A stretch of DNA of 64,000 nt, from contig DASRFR010000047.1 of NCBI GenBank assembly GCA_035651455.1, forward strand, positions 620,001 through 684,000. The letters are read 5' to 3'. Shown here piece after piece: positions 43,371 to 51,773 of this stretch. Position 1 is the first letter of the stretch. Each line of letters opens with the position of its first letter. Source of the DNA: DASRFR01 sp035651455. GTDB taxonomy: Bacteria > Acidobacteriota > Terriglobia > Terriglobales > Acidobacteriaceae. A program made the position numbers and the translations under genes. Under the pieces are notes generated by a model that was not told the origin of the DNA, ran no database searches, and saw nothing but the letters and a program-made list of their open reading frames with translations.

Positions 43371-43977
43371 AACAGCAGTCATTGTGATTACGATCGTATT
43401 CGCTTCGGTATGCGCTTTCGCGCAGAGCACCAAAGTCAGCGGTCAAGCTGCAGGGCCTGGCATGCCTGGGCCGAAGGAGAAGATCTTCATCCGGCATGAA
43501 CTCGGTAAGTGGTGGCAAAACTCCGATATCGCTAAGAAACTGCAACTCAGCGACAGTCAAATTTCGCAACTCGACAGCGTGTTCTTTGAACATCGCATGA
43601 AGCTGATCGACGAAGAGGCAGAGATGCAGAAGCAGGATTTGAAACTGCAATCGATGCTGGATTCCGACCAGCCGGATGAAGGCCAGGTCGGCACACAGGT
43701 AGATCAGGTGCTGGCGGCGCGCGGCAAGCTAGAGCGGGAGTTCACGTTCATGAATCTGGACTTGCGAAAAGTCCTGAGCGTCGAGCAATGGCGGCAACTG
43801 AAAGCGGTCCGGCAGGAGCGCGGTATGAGCATGGGCGTCGGTATGGGCACTGGCAACGTTATGTACTACCGCTTCAGGACCGGCGGGCCCGCCCCCGACA
43901 TCGGTGGCCCGGGAGGCGAGATGGGACCTATGAGTGCGCCTCCGCTCCCGCCTCCACCTCCGGACGACATGGAGTAA
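43360..43977 (+). CDS. Spy/CpxP-like periplasmic protein
   Basis: 205 aa with signal peptide (MNSRTAVIVITIVFASVCAF, ending AQS). The middle is helical with LQLSDSQISQLDSVFFEHRM and the LSVEQWRQLKAVRQER end, resembling the LTxxQ helices of Spy/CpxP/ZraP envelope-stress and metal-sensing chaperones. The C-terminus is Gly/Met/Pro-rich. Third gene of the sigma/anti-sigma operon (11 bp overlap), so it may be the periplasmic sensor or a target of the sigma factor. Confidence 0.7.
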   Translation: MNSRTAVIVITIVFASVCAFAQSTKVSGQAAGPGMPGPKEKIFIRHELGKWWQNSDIAKKLQLSDSQISQLDSVFFEHRMKLIDEEAEMQKQDLKLQSMLDSDQPDEGQVGTQVDQVLAARGKLEREFTFMNLDLRKVLSVEQWRQLKAVRQERGMSMGVGMGTGNVMYYRFRTGGPAPDIGGPGGEMGPMSAPPLPPPPPDDME

Positions 43978-44001
43978 GCCGATTGTTTCTAGACGCAAAG
44001 T

Positions 44002-44042
44002 GGAGCCACTTGGGCCCGTCACTCATCTAAACAAGTGGCTCC
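44002..44042. repeat. 10-bp perfect inverted repeat between the Spy-like gene and purQ
   Basis: GGAGCCACTT (44002-44011) and AAGTGGCTCC (44033-44042) are exact reverse complements with a 21-base loop. No T-run follows on the plus strand (GTCGTGCGGG), so termination is only possible with a cofactor; it may protect the 3' end of the upstream operon. Confidence 0.5.
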
Positions 44043-44093
44043 GTCGTGCGGGCATGCTAGACTCCGATTGATCCCAGAAACAAGGACTGAGAC

Positions 44094-44789
44094 ATGAAAT
44101 TTGGCGTCATTATCTTCCCCGGATCCAACTGTGATCACGATGCTTACTGGACGATCCAGCAGGTCGCGAAACAGCCGGTGACATTTCTATGGCACGAGTC
44201 GCACGATCTGGAAAACTGCGACGCCGTTATCGTCCCCGGCGGTTTTGCCTATGGGGATTACCTGCGCACCGGCGCGATTGCCAAGTTCTCTCCCGTCATG
44301 GAATCGGTGAAGAAGTTCGCGGCGAACGACGGCCTCGTGCTGGGCATCTGCAATGGCTTCCAGATCCTATGCGAATCTGGCTTGCTGCCTGGAGCGCTGC
44401 TGCGCAATGTGGGACTTAAATATATTTGCAAGCCAGTGCACGTGCGCGTCGAAAACACAGAGACGCCCTTCACAAGTGCCTGCCGTCAAGGTGAAGTGTT
44501 GACGATCCCGATCGGCCACATGGAAGGAAATTATTTCTGCGACGAAAGCACGCTCGCGCAATTGCAACGCGAGAAGCAGATTGTCTTCCGCTATGCGACT
44601 TCGGAAGGAACGATCGCCGCAGAGAGTAACCCCAACGGCTCTCTGGATAACATCGCGGGAATCTGCAGCGCGGGCAGGAACGTGCTCGGCATGATGCCCC
44701 ACCCGGAGCGCTCAGCTGAGCCGGAACTGGGATGCACGGACGGATTCAAGGTCTTCCAATCTATGATTGGAGCGATGGTCGCAAGGTAA
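44094..44789 (+). CDS. purQ: PurQ, phosphoribosylformylglycinamidine synthase glutaminase subunit
   Basis: Class I glutamine amidotransferase that supplies ammonia to PurL in step 4 of purine synthesis. 231 aa with the catalytic triad C86 (LGICNGFQ), H203 and E205 (MMPHPERSAEP), and the PurQ-specific start MKFGVIIFPGSNCDHDAY and VPGGFAYGDYLRTGAIAKFSP. AGGA precedes the ATG. purS and purL are not adjacent. Confidence 0.96.
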   Translation: MKFGVIIFPGSNCDHDAYWTIQQVAKQPVTFLWHESHDLENCDAVIVPGGFAYGDYLRTGAIAKFSPVMESVKKFAANDGLVLGICNGFQILCESGLLPGALLRNVGLKYICKPVHVRVENTETPFTSACRQGEVLTIPIGHMEGNYFCDESTLAQLQREKQIVFRYATSEGTIAAESNPNGSLDNIAGICSAGRNVLGMMPHPERSAEPELGCTDGFKVFQSMIGAMVAR

Positions 44790-45008
44790 TCTCCCCCGTA
44801 AACCAAAGCAAAAGGGCAGTTTTTCGTCGCGCCTGCGCCGTGCAACCGCCCTCTCCGCCCAATCCTGGTCTCAGATTTTTCTGCTTTGTCAGTATTTTTT
44901 CTCCTTTGCTACAAACAAAATCTCTGATAGCCTTTCGCCGAAACATCTTCCCCTCTTTGGGCCCCCCAGACAAAAAAGAAGACAAGCCATAAGTGGAGGT
45001 GTGTCCCC

Positions 45009-46139
45009 ATGACCACGAGGGAGCTTTTTCTGGGCTTCTCTGAGGCATTACTGCAAGATGAGCGCATTCTGAGCAAGCGCGAGCGAGAGCTGCTGGCCAA
45101 ACTGGCGCAGAACGCGCGTGAACACTCGACCGGCGACGTCGGCACAATGTCTGAAATCATCGCCCGAACTGTTGGCGAAACTGTTCTGCAACGCGCATCC
45201 GCTGCTCTGGGAACCGCAATCGTGCAGCAGATGTTGAGTCAGGCGATTGAAGAAGTAAACCCAAGTGTGCCGATCACTTTCAGCGGTCCACGTCCGCCAC
45301 AACCGGGGCCGGGACAGGGCGTCATTCAGGCAGGACCACGTCCGCCACAACCGGGGCCAGGGCCGGGCGTTGTTCAGGCAGGACCACGTCCGCCTCAGCC
45401 GGGACCGGGACCGGGCATCCTTCCTGCGGGGCCGCGCCCGCCGCAGCCGGGTCCGGGACCCAGAGCCATCTACAACACAGCGCAATCAGAAGCGCTGGAG
45501 CAAGCGTCGGTAGCCGTGCTCACCGAGCCCGAGTTCCTGGGATCGCAATTCATCGTACTGGACGAGTTCCTCATGCCGCAAGAACTGGCCGAACTCACAA
45601 GCTACGCATTGCAGAGAGAGGCAGACTTTGTGGTGAGCGAGGTGGTCGCGCCGGGCGCGGGAGACTCGGCCATTGACTACGAGCATCGCCGTTCGCGCGT
45701 GCTGATGGACTTGGGTGATCACGGGGACATACTCGTCAATCGAATCAACCAGTGTATGCCGCTGGTCCTGCAGAAACTCGGCAGGAGCACGTTTCCGGTT
45801 ACCCGGGTAGAGGCGCAGATGACGGCCAGCAATGACGGAGACTACTTTCGTCACCACAGCGACAACGGGCAGGGGGAGATTGCAACTCGCGAACTCACGT
45901 TCGTGTATTTCTTCCACCGCGAGCCCAAAGCATTCGAAGGCGGCGAATTGCGAATCTACGACACGCAGATGGTGAACGGCGAATATCTCTCGACGGGGCG
46001 GTACAAAACGATCGTGCCGGGACAGAACCAGATCGTGCTTTTCCCCAGCTCACTACTGCATGAAATCACACCGGTGCAATGCCCTTCACGGGCGTTTGCC
46101 GATAGCCGATTTACTCTAAACGGATGGTTTCATCGGTAA
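45009..46139 (+). CDS. Prolyl-4-hydroxylase-like 2OG-Fe(II) oxygenase with built-in Pro-Gly repeats
   Basis: A 376-residue three-part protein. Residues 1-85 are helical and charged with no recognised family; 93-156 are four 16-residue repeats (GPRPPQPGPGPGVVQA-like); 165-376 is a complete 2OG-Fe(II) oxygenase domain with H283-S-D285 and H351 as iron ligands and R361, ten residues after H351, as the 2-oxoglutarate anchor. Prolyl-4-hydroxylase family enzymes hydroxylate proline in peptides, so the repeat could be the enzyme's own substrate or a docking arm; this is inference. GGAGGTG lies 9 bases before the ATG. It overlaps the next oxygenase gene by 16 bp. Confidence 0.85.
   Translation: MTTRELFLGFSEALLQDERILSKRERELLAKLAQNAREHSTGDVGTMSEIIARTVGETVLQRASAALGTAIVQQMLSQAIEEVNPSVPITFSGPRPPQPGPGQGVIQAGPRPPQPGPGPGVVQAGPRPPQPGPGPGILPAGPRPPQPGPGPRAIYNTAQSEALEQASVAVLTEPEFLGSQFIVLDEFLMPQELAELTSYALQREADFVVSEVVAPGAGDSAIDYEHRRSRVLMDLGDHGDILVNRINQCMPLVLQKLGRSTFPVTRVEAQMTASNDGDYFRHHSDNGQGEIATRELTFVYFFHREPKAFEGGELRIYDTQMVNGEYLSTGRYKTIVPGQNQIVLFPSSLLHEITPVQCPSRAFADSRFTLNGWFHR
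45285..45476 (+). repeat. Four tandem 48-bp Pro-Gly-rich coding repeats
   Basis: Four 16-codon units, each beginning GPRPPQPGPG, with varying tails QGVIQA, PGVVQA, PGILPA and PRAIYN. The first two and a half units are nearly identical in DNA, the fourth has drifted (different third bases), consistent with recent in-frame slippage or unequal exchange. Confidence 0.95.
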
Positions 46140-47152
46140 AAGACGCTGCATGGCTCGATTGGATTGAGCAGTTGATGGAGCAGAGGGCGGCCCCTGCGCC
46201 GCTCCCTGCGTCCGCGTTCCACTGCTTGCTAGACGAACAGCCGACACACCTGCTGCCGCTGCGCCTCGCAAAAGGTTTGGACCGAGAGCTTCCGAAGGCG
46301 CTGATCGTGAATCCGACTTGCGTCTTCACTCGAAACGGCGGACTGCCGTCCAGGCTTTGCGTAAGCCCAGAGTCACTGGAGAATATCGCAGTGCAGGGAA
46401 ACATGGTCTGGGTGCTGGATACCGAAACAGGCATCGACCATCCATTCTGGTATGGCAAAGAGTTCAGTTCCCTGCTGGACGGCCTCGGCCCAGGGGATCC
46501 GGAACCGGATGACTTCCCGCCGCATGCTCGCGCTGTGCTTGCGTGTGCCGGAGTTTTGGTTAGGCCTGGCGGGTCACAGAGACGGATGGAGGAGTGGGCG
46601 CATATTGTGCTCCACTGCCGCAAGCAGTTCGAGCGCGGCTTTGCCCCGGTTGGCCGACTGATGCATCCCTTTCATATCGCAGCACTGCGGAGATACTACC
46701 GATATCGACTCCGCAATGGCCTGATCAGGCTCGGCGACAATCAGAGTGAGCAGCGGTACATCGCGCACAACGACAGCGTCGCCCGGTTCTTTCACGAGTT
46801 ATTAACCAAAGCGGTCACGCAGATGCTGGGGCATGCGGTAAAGCCGTCTTACGTGTATCTATCATCGTACCTGGGCGGATCAGAACTGGAGAAGCACAAT
46901 GACCGGCCGCAGTGCGAATACAGCATAAGTTTCTGCCTGGATTATTCTCCAGAGCCGATGTGCCAGACGCCTTGGCCGCTGCATCTCGAGACGAAACACG
47001 AGCGTGTCACCGTGTACCAGGCAATCGGGGATGGGTTGCTCTATCGCGGGCGCGATTTGCCACACTACCGGTTCCCGCTGCGAATGGGGCACACTTCGAC
47101 CCATCTCTTCTTTCATTACGTGGACCCGGAATTCCAGGGACCGTTGGCGTAA
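46124..47152 (+). CDS. Second 2OG-Fe(II) oxygenase-like protein, partner of the upstream hydroxylase
   Basis: A 342-residue protein. The C-terminal half has a double-stranded beta-helix pattern: iron ligands H258-N-D260 (LEKHNDRPQCEYSISFCLDY) and a distal His in GLLYRGRDLPHYR (H314). The N-terminal 180 residues are unrecognised, with ACAGVLVRPG and two Trp-containing strands. It starts 16 bp inside the end of the hydroxylase gene, which implies coupled translation. The substrate is unknown; a shared substrate with the upstream protein is the natural hypothesis. Ends 70 bp before the convergent kinase gene. Confidence 0.7.
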   Translation: MVSSVKDAAWLDWIEQLMEQRAAPAPLPASAFHCLLDEQPTHLLPLRLAKGLDRELPKALIVNPTCVFTRNGGLPSRLCVSPESLENIAVQGNMVWVLDTETGIDHPFWYGKEFSSLLDGLGPGDPEPDDFPPHARAVLACAGVLVRPGGSQRRMEEWAHIVLHCRKQFERGFAPVGRLMHPFHIAALRRYYRYRLRNGLIRLGDNQSEQRYIAHNDSVARFFHELLTKAVTQMLGHAVKPSYVYLSSYLGGSELEKHNDRPQCEYSISFCLDYSPEPMCQTPWPLHLETKHERVTVYQAIGDGLLYRGRDLPHYRFPLRMGHTSTHLFFHYVDPEFQGPLA

Positions 47153-47221
47153 GTAACGCGCAAACACCTGTGCCGCATGGCCTATGGGAGTGCCGTCCGC
47201 CATTCGTAGTGCTGCATCGAT

Positions 47222-49804
47222 CTAGTGCAAGCCTGAGATCACGTACAGTGTGGAGATCACGCGGTAGTAGCTGAAGACGAAAGAAGAAGCATCGCGGGTC
47301 ATGGCAATCGGGCCAACCCCCACCACTCCCGATTTATCAGGTGGCGCGAGTTCACGAACCAAATCTCTCGTCCCGTTCCGTATGTTCACGCGATAGACGT
47401 TAAGCGGAACCTCACCTTTACGAAATACGTAAAGTGAAGATCCATCCTGCGACCATTGGACGGGAATTTCCGCCGCGACGAGGCCGGGAATAGGACGCGG
47501 CGCTCCTCCGGCCAGTGGATAAATTTGAGTGCTTTCGTTGGCGTCGAGCGCGGCGGTGTATTGCCCGTCTGGCGAAATCACATAAGCGGTCGAGCCTTCG
47601 GGAGTGATCGGGCGCAGGTCCGAGCCGTCCAGGGCAATGGTGTAACTTCGCAGCAGGTGGCCGCTCTGGTTGCCGCTGAACGCGATGTGCTTGCCATCGG
47701 GAAGAAAAAATATCGGCCCATTCAGCACGTTTTCTACTCCAGCCGGCACGATAGTTCGCGCTTCGCCGACGCCGACCGGGAGAATCGAAATGTGTTGCGG
47801 ATAGCCCGTGAAGACCGCCAGCGCCGATTTACCGTCCGGCGCCAATCCTCCGGCCGAACCCTCTCCTAATCGGATAGGGGGCGAGCCATCCAAAGCACGC
47901 AACGCAATCCAATAGTTCGCCCCTGTCGGCTCGCTGGCTTCCTCGAACAGGACCGAGCGGCCATCCGGAGAGATGTCCTTGGCGATTGTCCAGTCGTACC
48001 ACGAAAGGTCCTGGTCTTTCCCGCCCTTGCGCGCTTCCATCGATAGGCGCTCGGACATGAAGGTGATTAGCACACGACCATCGAGAGCGATGTCATCCAG
48101 GATCATCCCTCCTGGCACAGCCAATAGTTCCCGCAATTTACCGGAGAGACTTACGGCCCACAGTCTACGGTCGTAGCCGCGCTGTACGGCTGTAAACCAG
48201 ACTTCCCTGCCAGTCGGGTTCCATGCGATTCCGTCTTCAGATTCCCATCCCGAAGACAAGGTCTTCGTGTGCCCGTCCGTGTCGACGATAAGAACGGCCC
48301 CACGATCGTCCCAGAGAGCGGGATGATCAAGGAAAGCAACACGGCTGCCGTCCGGCGAGATGCGGATCTCGCCAATCCATCCGGCAGTCTGGTAAAGAAC
48401 TTTGCCCACAGGATATTCGAGGCGGCTTTTTCCATCGACACGCCGCGCCACGGCAAGCTGGCCATTCTTATCCCAATCCGCGAAACGCACGTCCTCGATC
48501 AGTTCGCGAGGCGCACCCCCCGAGAGCGGTGCACGCGCCAAAGTGCCATTGATGAATTCCAGGCGCGACCCATGGTTTCCGTGCAGCGAGAGCGCAAGTT
48601 CACCCGTAGGGGAAAGCGCCAGCAAATGCGCATCGTGGAAGTCGAGAGCACGTTCGATAGGCGAGTCAGTAGAAGTAGAGTAAAGGTGCTCTGGATTTCC
48701 ATTCCAAGCAGCGTCATAAATGACGCTGGTGTCGGCGGGAGCAAAGCGCGCCGAGTAAACCGTGCCGCGTTGAAAGGTAAGTCGCTGGTAGCTGACCTGC
48801 TTCGGAGCACTCGCAGTTCGGCTTGCTACCCATGCAGTAATTGCGCTGAAAACAAGGGCACCGGCAGCCCATGCGAGCCACGTTGGGATGTGGCGCAGGC
48901 GAACCGAGGTCACCTTTCCGGTAGAAACGTGAGAAAGAGTTTTGAGCGCGAACACCAGATCGCGGGAAGACTGGAAACGGTTGTCAGGATCTTTTTCGAG
49001 GCAGTGAGCCACGATGGGTTCGAATGCGACAGGAACAGCCGGGCGCAGTTCGGAAAGATCAACCGGATCCTCGCGGAGCACTGCGGTGATGGTATCGACA
49101 TCAGTTTCGCCGCGAAAGGCGCGCATGCCTGAAAGCATTTCGTAAAAAATCGTGCCGAAGCTGAAGATGTCGGTGCGGAAATCGATGTTTTTCGCGCGCA
49201 ATTGCTCCGGCGACATGTAGGCTGCAGTCCCCAGGACCACGCCCGACTTGGTCTGCGTAACCATGTCGGAAATGGCGTCGCTTGGGCCGCGCGGTCGTGG
49301 CGTGAGCTTAGCGATGCCGAAGTCCAGGATCTTTACCCGGCCGTCCTTGGTGACAAAGATATTCTCCGGCTTCAAATCGCGATGCACGATGTTCTTCTCG
49401 TGCGCGGCCACCAAGCCCTGGGCGATTTGCAGCGCGTAATCCACCGTCTGGCGGACAGGCAGCGGTCCTTCAAACAGCCGTTCCCGCAGGGTGTGGCCTT
49501 CCAGCAATTCAGAGACGATATAGGGCGAACCTTCATGGATGCCGACATCGTAGATTGCAACAATGTTGGGATGGTTCAATGCCGCGGCGGCTTGTGCTTC
49601 CTGCTCGAAGCGTCGGAGACGATCGGGATCGGCGGAGGCAGAAGGCCGAATGATCTTGACCGCAACATCGCGCGAGAGACGATCATCGCGAGCGCGGTAA
49701 ACCTCGCCCATGCCCCCTTCGCCGATTTTTTCGATAATTCGATAGTGACCTAGGACGTGGCCGATCATGCGACAGGGGACGCTCGCGGGCATGTTAGGCT
49801 TCAT
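47222..49804 (-). CDS. Ser/Thr protein kinase with membrane helix and beta-propeller-like C-terminus
   Basis: 860 aa from the ATG at 49804. Kinase domain (about 16-280): IGEGGMGEVY, VAVKII, HRDLKPENI, DFGIAK. One membrane helix (about 315-333, WLAWAAGALVFSAITAW), then about 520 residues made of repeated blades (SPDGSRVAFLDH, SPDGRSVLFEEA, APDGKSALAV, LPDGKHIAFSGN, SPDGQYTAAL), a TolB/WD40-like propeller. Upstream frame to 49819 starts with TTG and is not chosen; an ATG at 49768 would also fit. Such kinases are frequent in Acidobacteria. Divergent from the Gfo/Idh gene. Confidence 0.9.
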   Translation of the reverse strand: MKPNMPASVPCRMIGHVLGHYRIIEKIGEGGMGEVYRARDDRLSRDVAVKIIRPSASADPDRLRRFEQEAQAAAALNHPNIVAIYDVGIHEGSPYIVSELLEGHTLRERLFEGPLPVRQTVDYALQIAQGLVAAHEKNIVHRDLKPENIFVTKDGRVKILDFGIAKLTPRPRGPSDAISDMVTQTKSGVVLGTAAYMSPEQLRAKNIDFRTDIFSFGTIFYEMLSGMRAFRGETDVDTITAVLREDPVDLSELRPAVPVAFEPIVAHCLEKDPDNRFQSSRDLVFALKTLSHVSTGKVTSVRLRHIPTWLAWAAGALVFSAITAWVASRTASAPKQVSYQRLTFQRGTVYSARFAPADTSVIYDAAWNGNPEHLYSTSTDSPIERALDFHDAHLLALSPTGELALSLHGNHGSRLEFINGTLARAPLSGGAPRELIEDVRFADWDKNGQLAVARRVDGKSRLEYPVGKVLYQTAGWIGEIRISPDGSRVAFLDHPALWDDRGAVLIVDTDGHTKTLSSGWESEDGIAWNPTGREVWFTAVQRGYDRRLWAVSLSGKLRELLAVPGGMILDDIALDGRVLITFMSERLSMEARKGGKDQDLSWYDWTIAKDISPDGRSVLFEEASEPTGANYWIALRALDGSPPIRLGEGSAGGLAPDGKSALAVFTGYPQHISILPVGVGEARTIVPAGVENVLNGPIFFLPDGKHIAFSGNQSGHLLRSYTIALDGSDLRPITPEGSTAYVISPDGQYTAALDANESTQIYPLAGGAPRPIPGLVAAEIPVQWSQDGSSLYVFRKGEVPLNVYRVNIRNGTRDLVRELAPPDKSGVVGVGPIAMTRDASSFVFSYYRVISTLYVISGLH

Positions 49805-49878
49805 CGAATAGCAAGTCAAACCTCAGGACGTTACCCTTGAGGCTCTATTCAGCCACTCTGCAGTGAAGGACACACGAG

Positions 49879-50877
49879 ATGGTGCGATTTGGAATCGTGG
49901 GATTTGGACTGCATGCGGTGAAGAGACTTATGCCGGGATTTAGGCAGGCCACGCGCTGCCAAGTCACGGCACTCTCACGCCGAACCATGGAGAAAGCGCG
50001 GGAATCGGCGCGGCAGAATGGCATACCCTTGGCATTCTCCTCGGCCGAGGAACTCTGCCAATCTCCTGAAGTGGACGCGGTATTTGTGACCACGCCCAAT
50101 GCCATGCACCTGAAAGATGTTCTGACTGCGGTGCGCTACAAGAAACCGGTTCTGTGCGAAAAACCGATGGCAATCAATGCCAAGGAGTGCCGTGAGATGG
50201 TGGAGGCCGCTAGGTCGGCAGGCGTACTGCTCGGAGTGGCCCAGGTCTTCCGGTTCGAGCCGAGCCTGGCGCGGCTGCGGGAACGCATTGCCGCCGGGCA
50301 GATAGGAAAACCAGTGTTTGCCCGGTCCGAGTTTTCGTTCTATGCGGGAGACGGACACGCGCGCGCGTGGTTGAACGACGCCAGCATCGCGGGCGGTGGT
50401 CCGGTCGCGGATGTCGGTGTGCACTCAGTCGATGCTCTGCGCTATGTCTTGCAGGACGACGTCTTGCGGGTGAGCGCGCGCGGTTTCAACGATAGCCGTT
50501 CGGGAACCGTAGAGGCAGGGGCGGCGTTGACCTTGGAGTTCTCGCAGGGGACATTGGGGTCTGTCCTGGTGTCATTCCGAGCGGAGTACCGCACCCCTCT
50601 GGAATTTGTCGGGGAACGCGGAGTGTTGCGTGCCGAAAACGGGTTGAATGTGGAACGTCCGATCACGCTGCAGTTGTTGCGGGGCTGGGATGTGGTGGAA
50701 ACAGAGACCGTTTCGAATGCAGGCGTGTACGCGAAACAGGTGGACGCGTTTGCGGACGCGGTCGAAGGCAGGACTCAATTCCCAGTTCCCGGAGAGGAAG
50801 GCTGGAAGAATCAACAGATTTTGGATGCCGCTTTCCTCAGCATGCGGACTGGAAGGACCGAAGAGGTTGCGAAATGA
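49879..50877 (+). CDS. Gfo/Idh/MocA-family oxidoreductase
   Basis: NAD(P)-dependent sugar-type oxidoreductase, 332 aa. Rossmann N-terminus (FGIVGFGLHAVKRLMPGF) and the family hallmark CEKPMAIN holding the catalytic Lys; the DVGVHSVDALRYVL block carries the His often used in catalysis. Substrate cannot be read. The ATG at 49879 has AAGGA upstream. A bidirectional stem-loop follows about 100 bp later. Confidence 0.9.
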   Translation: MVRFGIVGFGLHAVKRLMPGFRQATRCQVTALSRRTMEKARESARQNGIPLAFSSAEELCQSPEVDAVFVTTPNAMHLKDVLTAVRYKKPVLCEKPMAINAKECREMVEAARSAGVLLGVAQVFRFEPSLARLRERIAAGQIGKPVFARSEFSFYAGDGHARAWLNDASIAGGGPVADVGVHSVDALRYVLQDDVLRVSARGFNDSRSGTVEAGAALTLEFSQGTLGSVLVSFRAEYRTPLEFVGERGVLRAENGLNVERPITLQLLRGWDVVETETVSNAGVYAKQVDAFADAVEGRTQFPVPGEEGWKNQQILDAAFLSMRTGRTEEVAK

Positions 50878-50974
50878 GAGTCGAACTTATCCGGCGGCTT
50901 CGCCCTGCAACTGTTTTTTCACGCTCTAAACCTACACCAACGAGACTGCAATAAATTGGACACAGGAATGCAGT

Positions 50975-51007
50975 AAAAAGCCCGCACTCGTGCAATGAGG
51001 GCGGGCT
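50975..51007 (-). terminator. Terminator after the cupredoxin gene
   Basis: AGCCCGC (50979-50985) pairs with GCGGGCT (51001-51007), and the inner CTC/GAG extends the stem across one A/G mismatch. On the minus strand it lies 33 bp after the cupredoxin stop and is followed by a TTTT run. It could also terminate the Gfo/Idh gene from the other side. Confidence 0.75.
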
Positions 51008-51040
51008 GTCGAAATTGTGAATAGGGCTGGAGCGCAGGCC

Positions 51041-51508
51041 CTAGTCGTTATCCAGAACGGTAATCACTCCACTCATGGGAGTTCCGAAATTCCCATTCGG
51101 GTCTTGAATGCCGCCCTCTGGGCCAGGGGCCTTCGGCTGGTTGTGTTCATCCAGCATGGCGTGGAAGCGGCAATAGAATGGGAATACGCCGGGATGGGTG
51201 AACACCAGAGTGAACGTGCCGCCGTTGGCGTGCAGTAACACGTCGGTTCCCCGATGCCCAGCGGTGTTGAATGCATCATCACTGACGACGGTATGATCGT
51301 CGGTATCTCTATTAACCCAAACGACCCTCTGACCAACCCTCACGGTAATCGCAAAGGGTGAGAATCGATCTTCATCGGGCACAATAATCTGCCGCACCGT
51401 CGGCGCGGACGACGCTCCGGCAGCAACACCTTGCCGGGAAGCCCCGACCAGCAACAATCCTAGCGTCAGCAAAACCAGTGCGGGCAAGCGGATCCAGCGA
51501 GCGAACAT
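51041..51508 (-). CDS. Secreted cupredoxin (plastocyanin-like)
   Basis: 155 aa from the ATG at 51508 (GGAGG site). N-terminal signal peptide (ALVLLTLGLLLVGASRQGVA). Type-1 copper ligands appear in order: His in TDDHTVVSD, then Cys, His and Met in FYCRFHAML (C-x2-H-x-M). It probably carries electrons or binds copper in the periplasm. Nearby CusCBA-type efflux genes make a copper link plausible but they are 1.5 kb away and not co-transcribed by evidence here. Confidence 0.85.
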   Translation of the reverse strand: MFARWIRLPALVLLTLGLLLVGASRQGVAAGASSAPTVRQIIVPDEDRFSPFAITVRVGQRVVWVNRDTDDHTVVSDDAFNTAGHRGTDVLLHANGGTFTLVFTHPGVFPFYCRFHAMLDEHNQPKAPGPEGGIQDPNGNFGTPMSGVITVLDND

Positions 51509-51773
51509 AAGCCACCTCCGTGTCTCAGTAGTTGTCCGAGATGCTGTGAGCAAAGCCGGTCAGCAGTACCTGAAAAGCCTAGTCCGGCGCCCAACAGGAA
51601 CCAGCATCGAGGCAATAACGTAGTTCGCCAGCACTCCTGCGATGTCACGGAAATGTTAATTTTCTGTCAGGCTATTGTTCCAGCAACGAACCCGGCAATG
51701 GAATGCGAGGAGATGTCTCATGGGTATCGCCACATGGAGCTTCGATGTCGTTTTTCGACACTGAGAGCGGGAC

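Noticed and set aside
45048..45485. A 145-codon minus-strand frame opposite the Pro-Gly repeat
   Set aside because: It is the antisense of the GC-rich repeat, Arg-rich and without a domain, and overlaps a well-supported gene.
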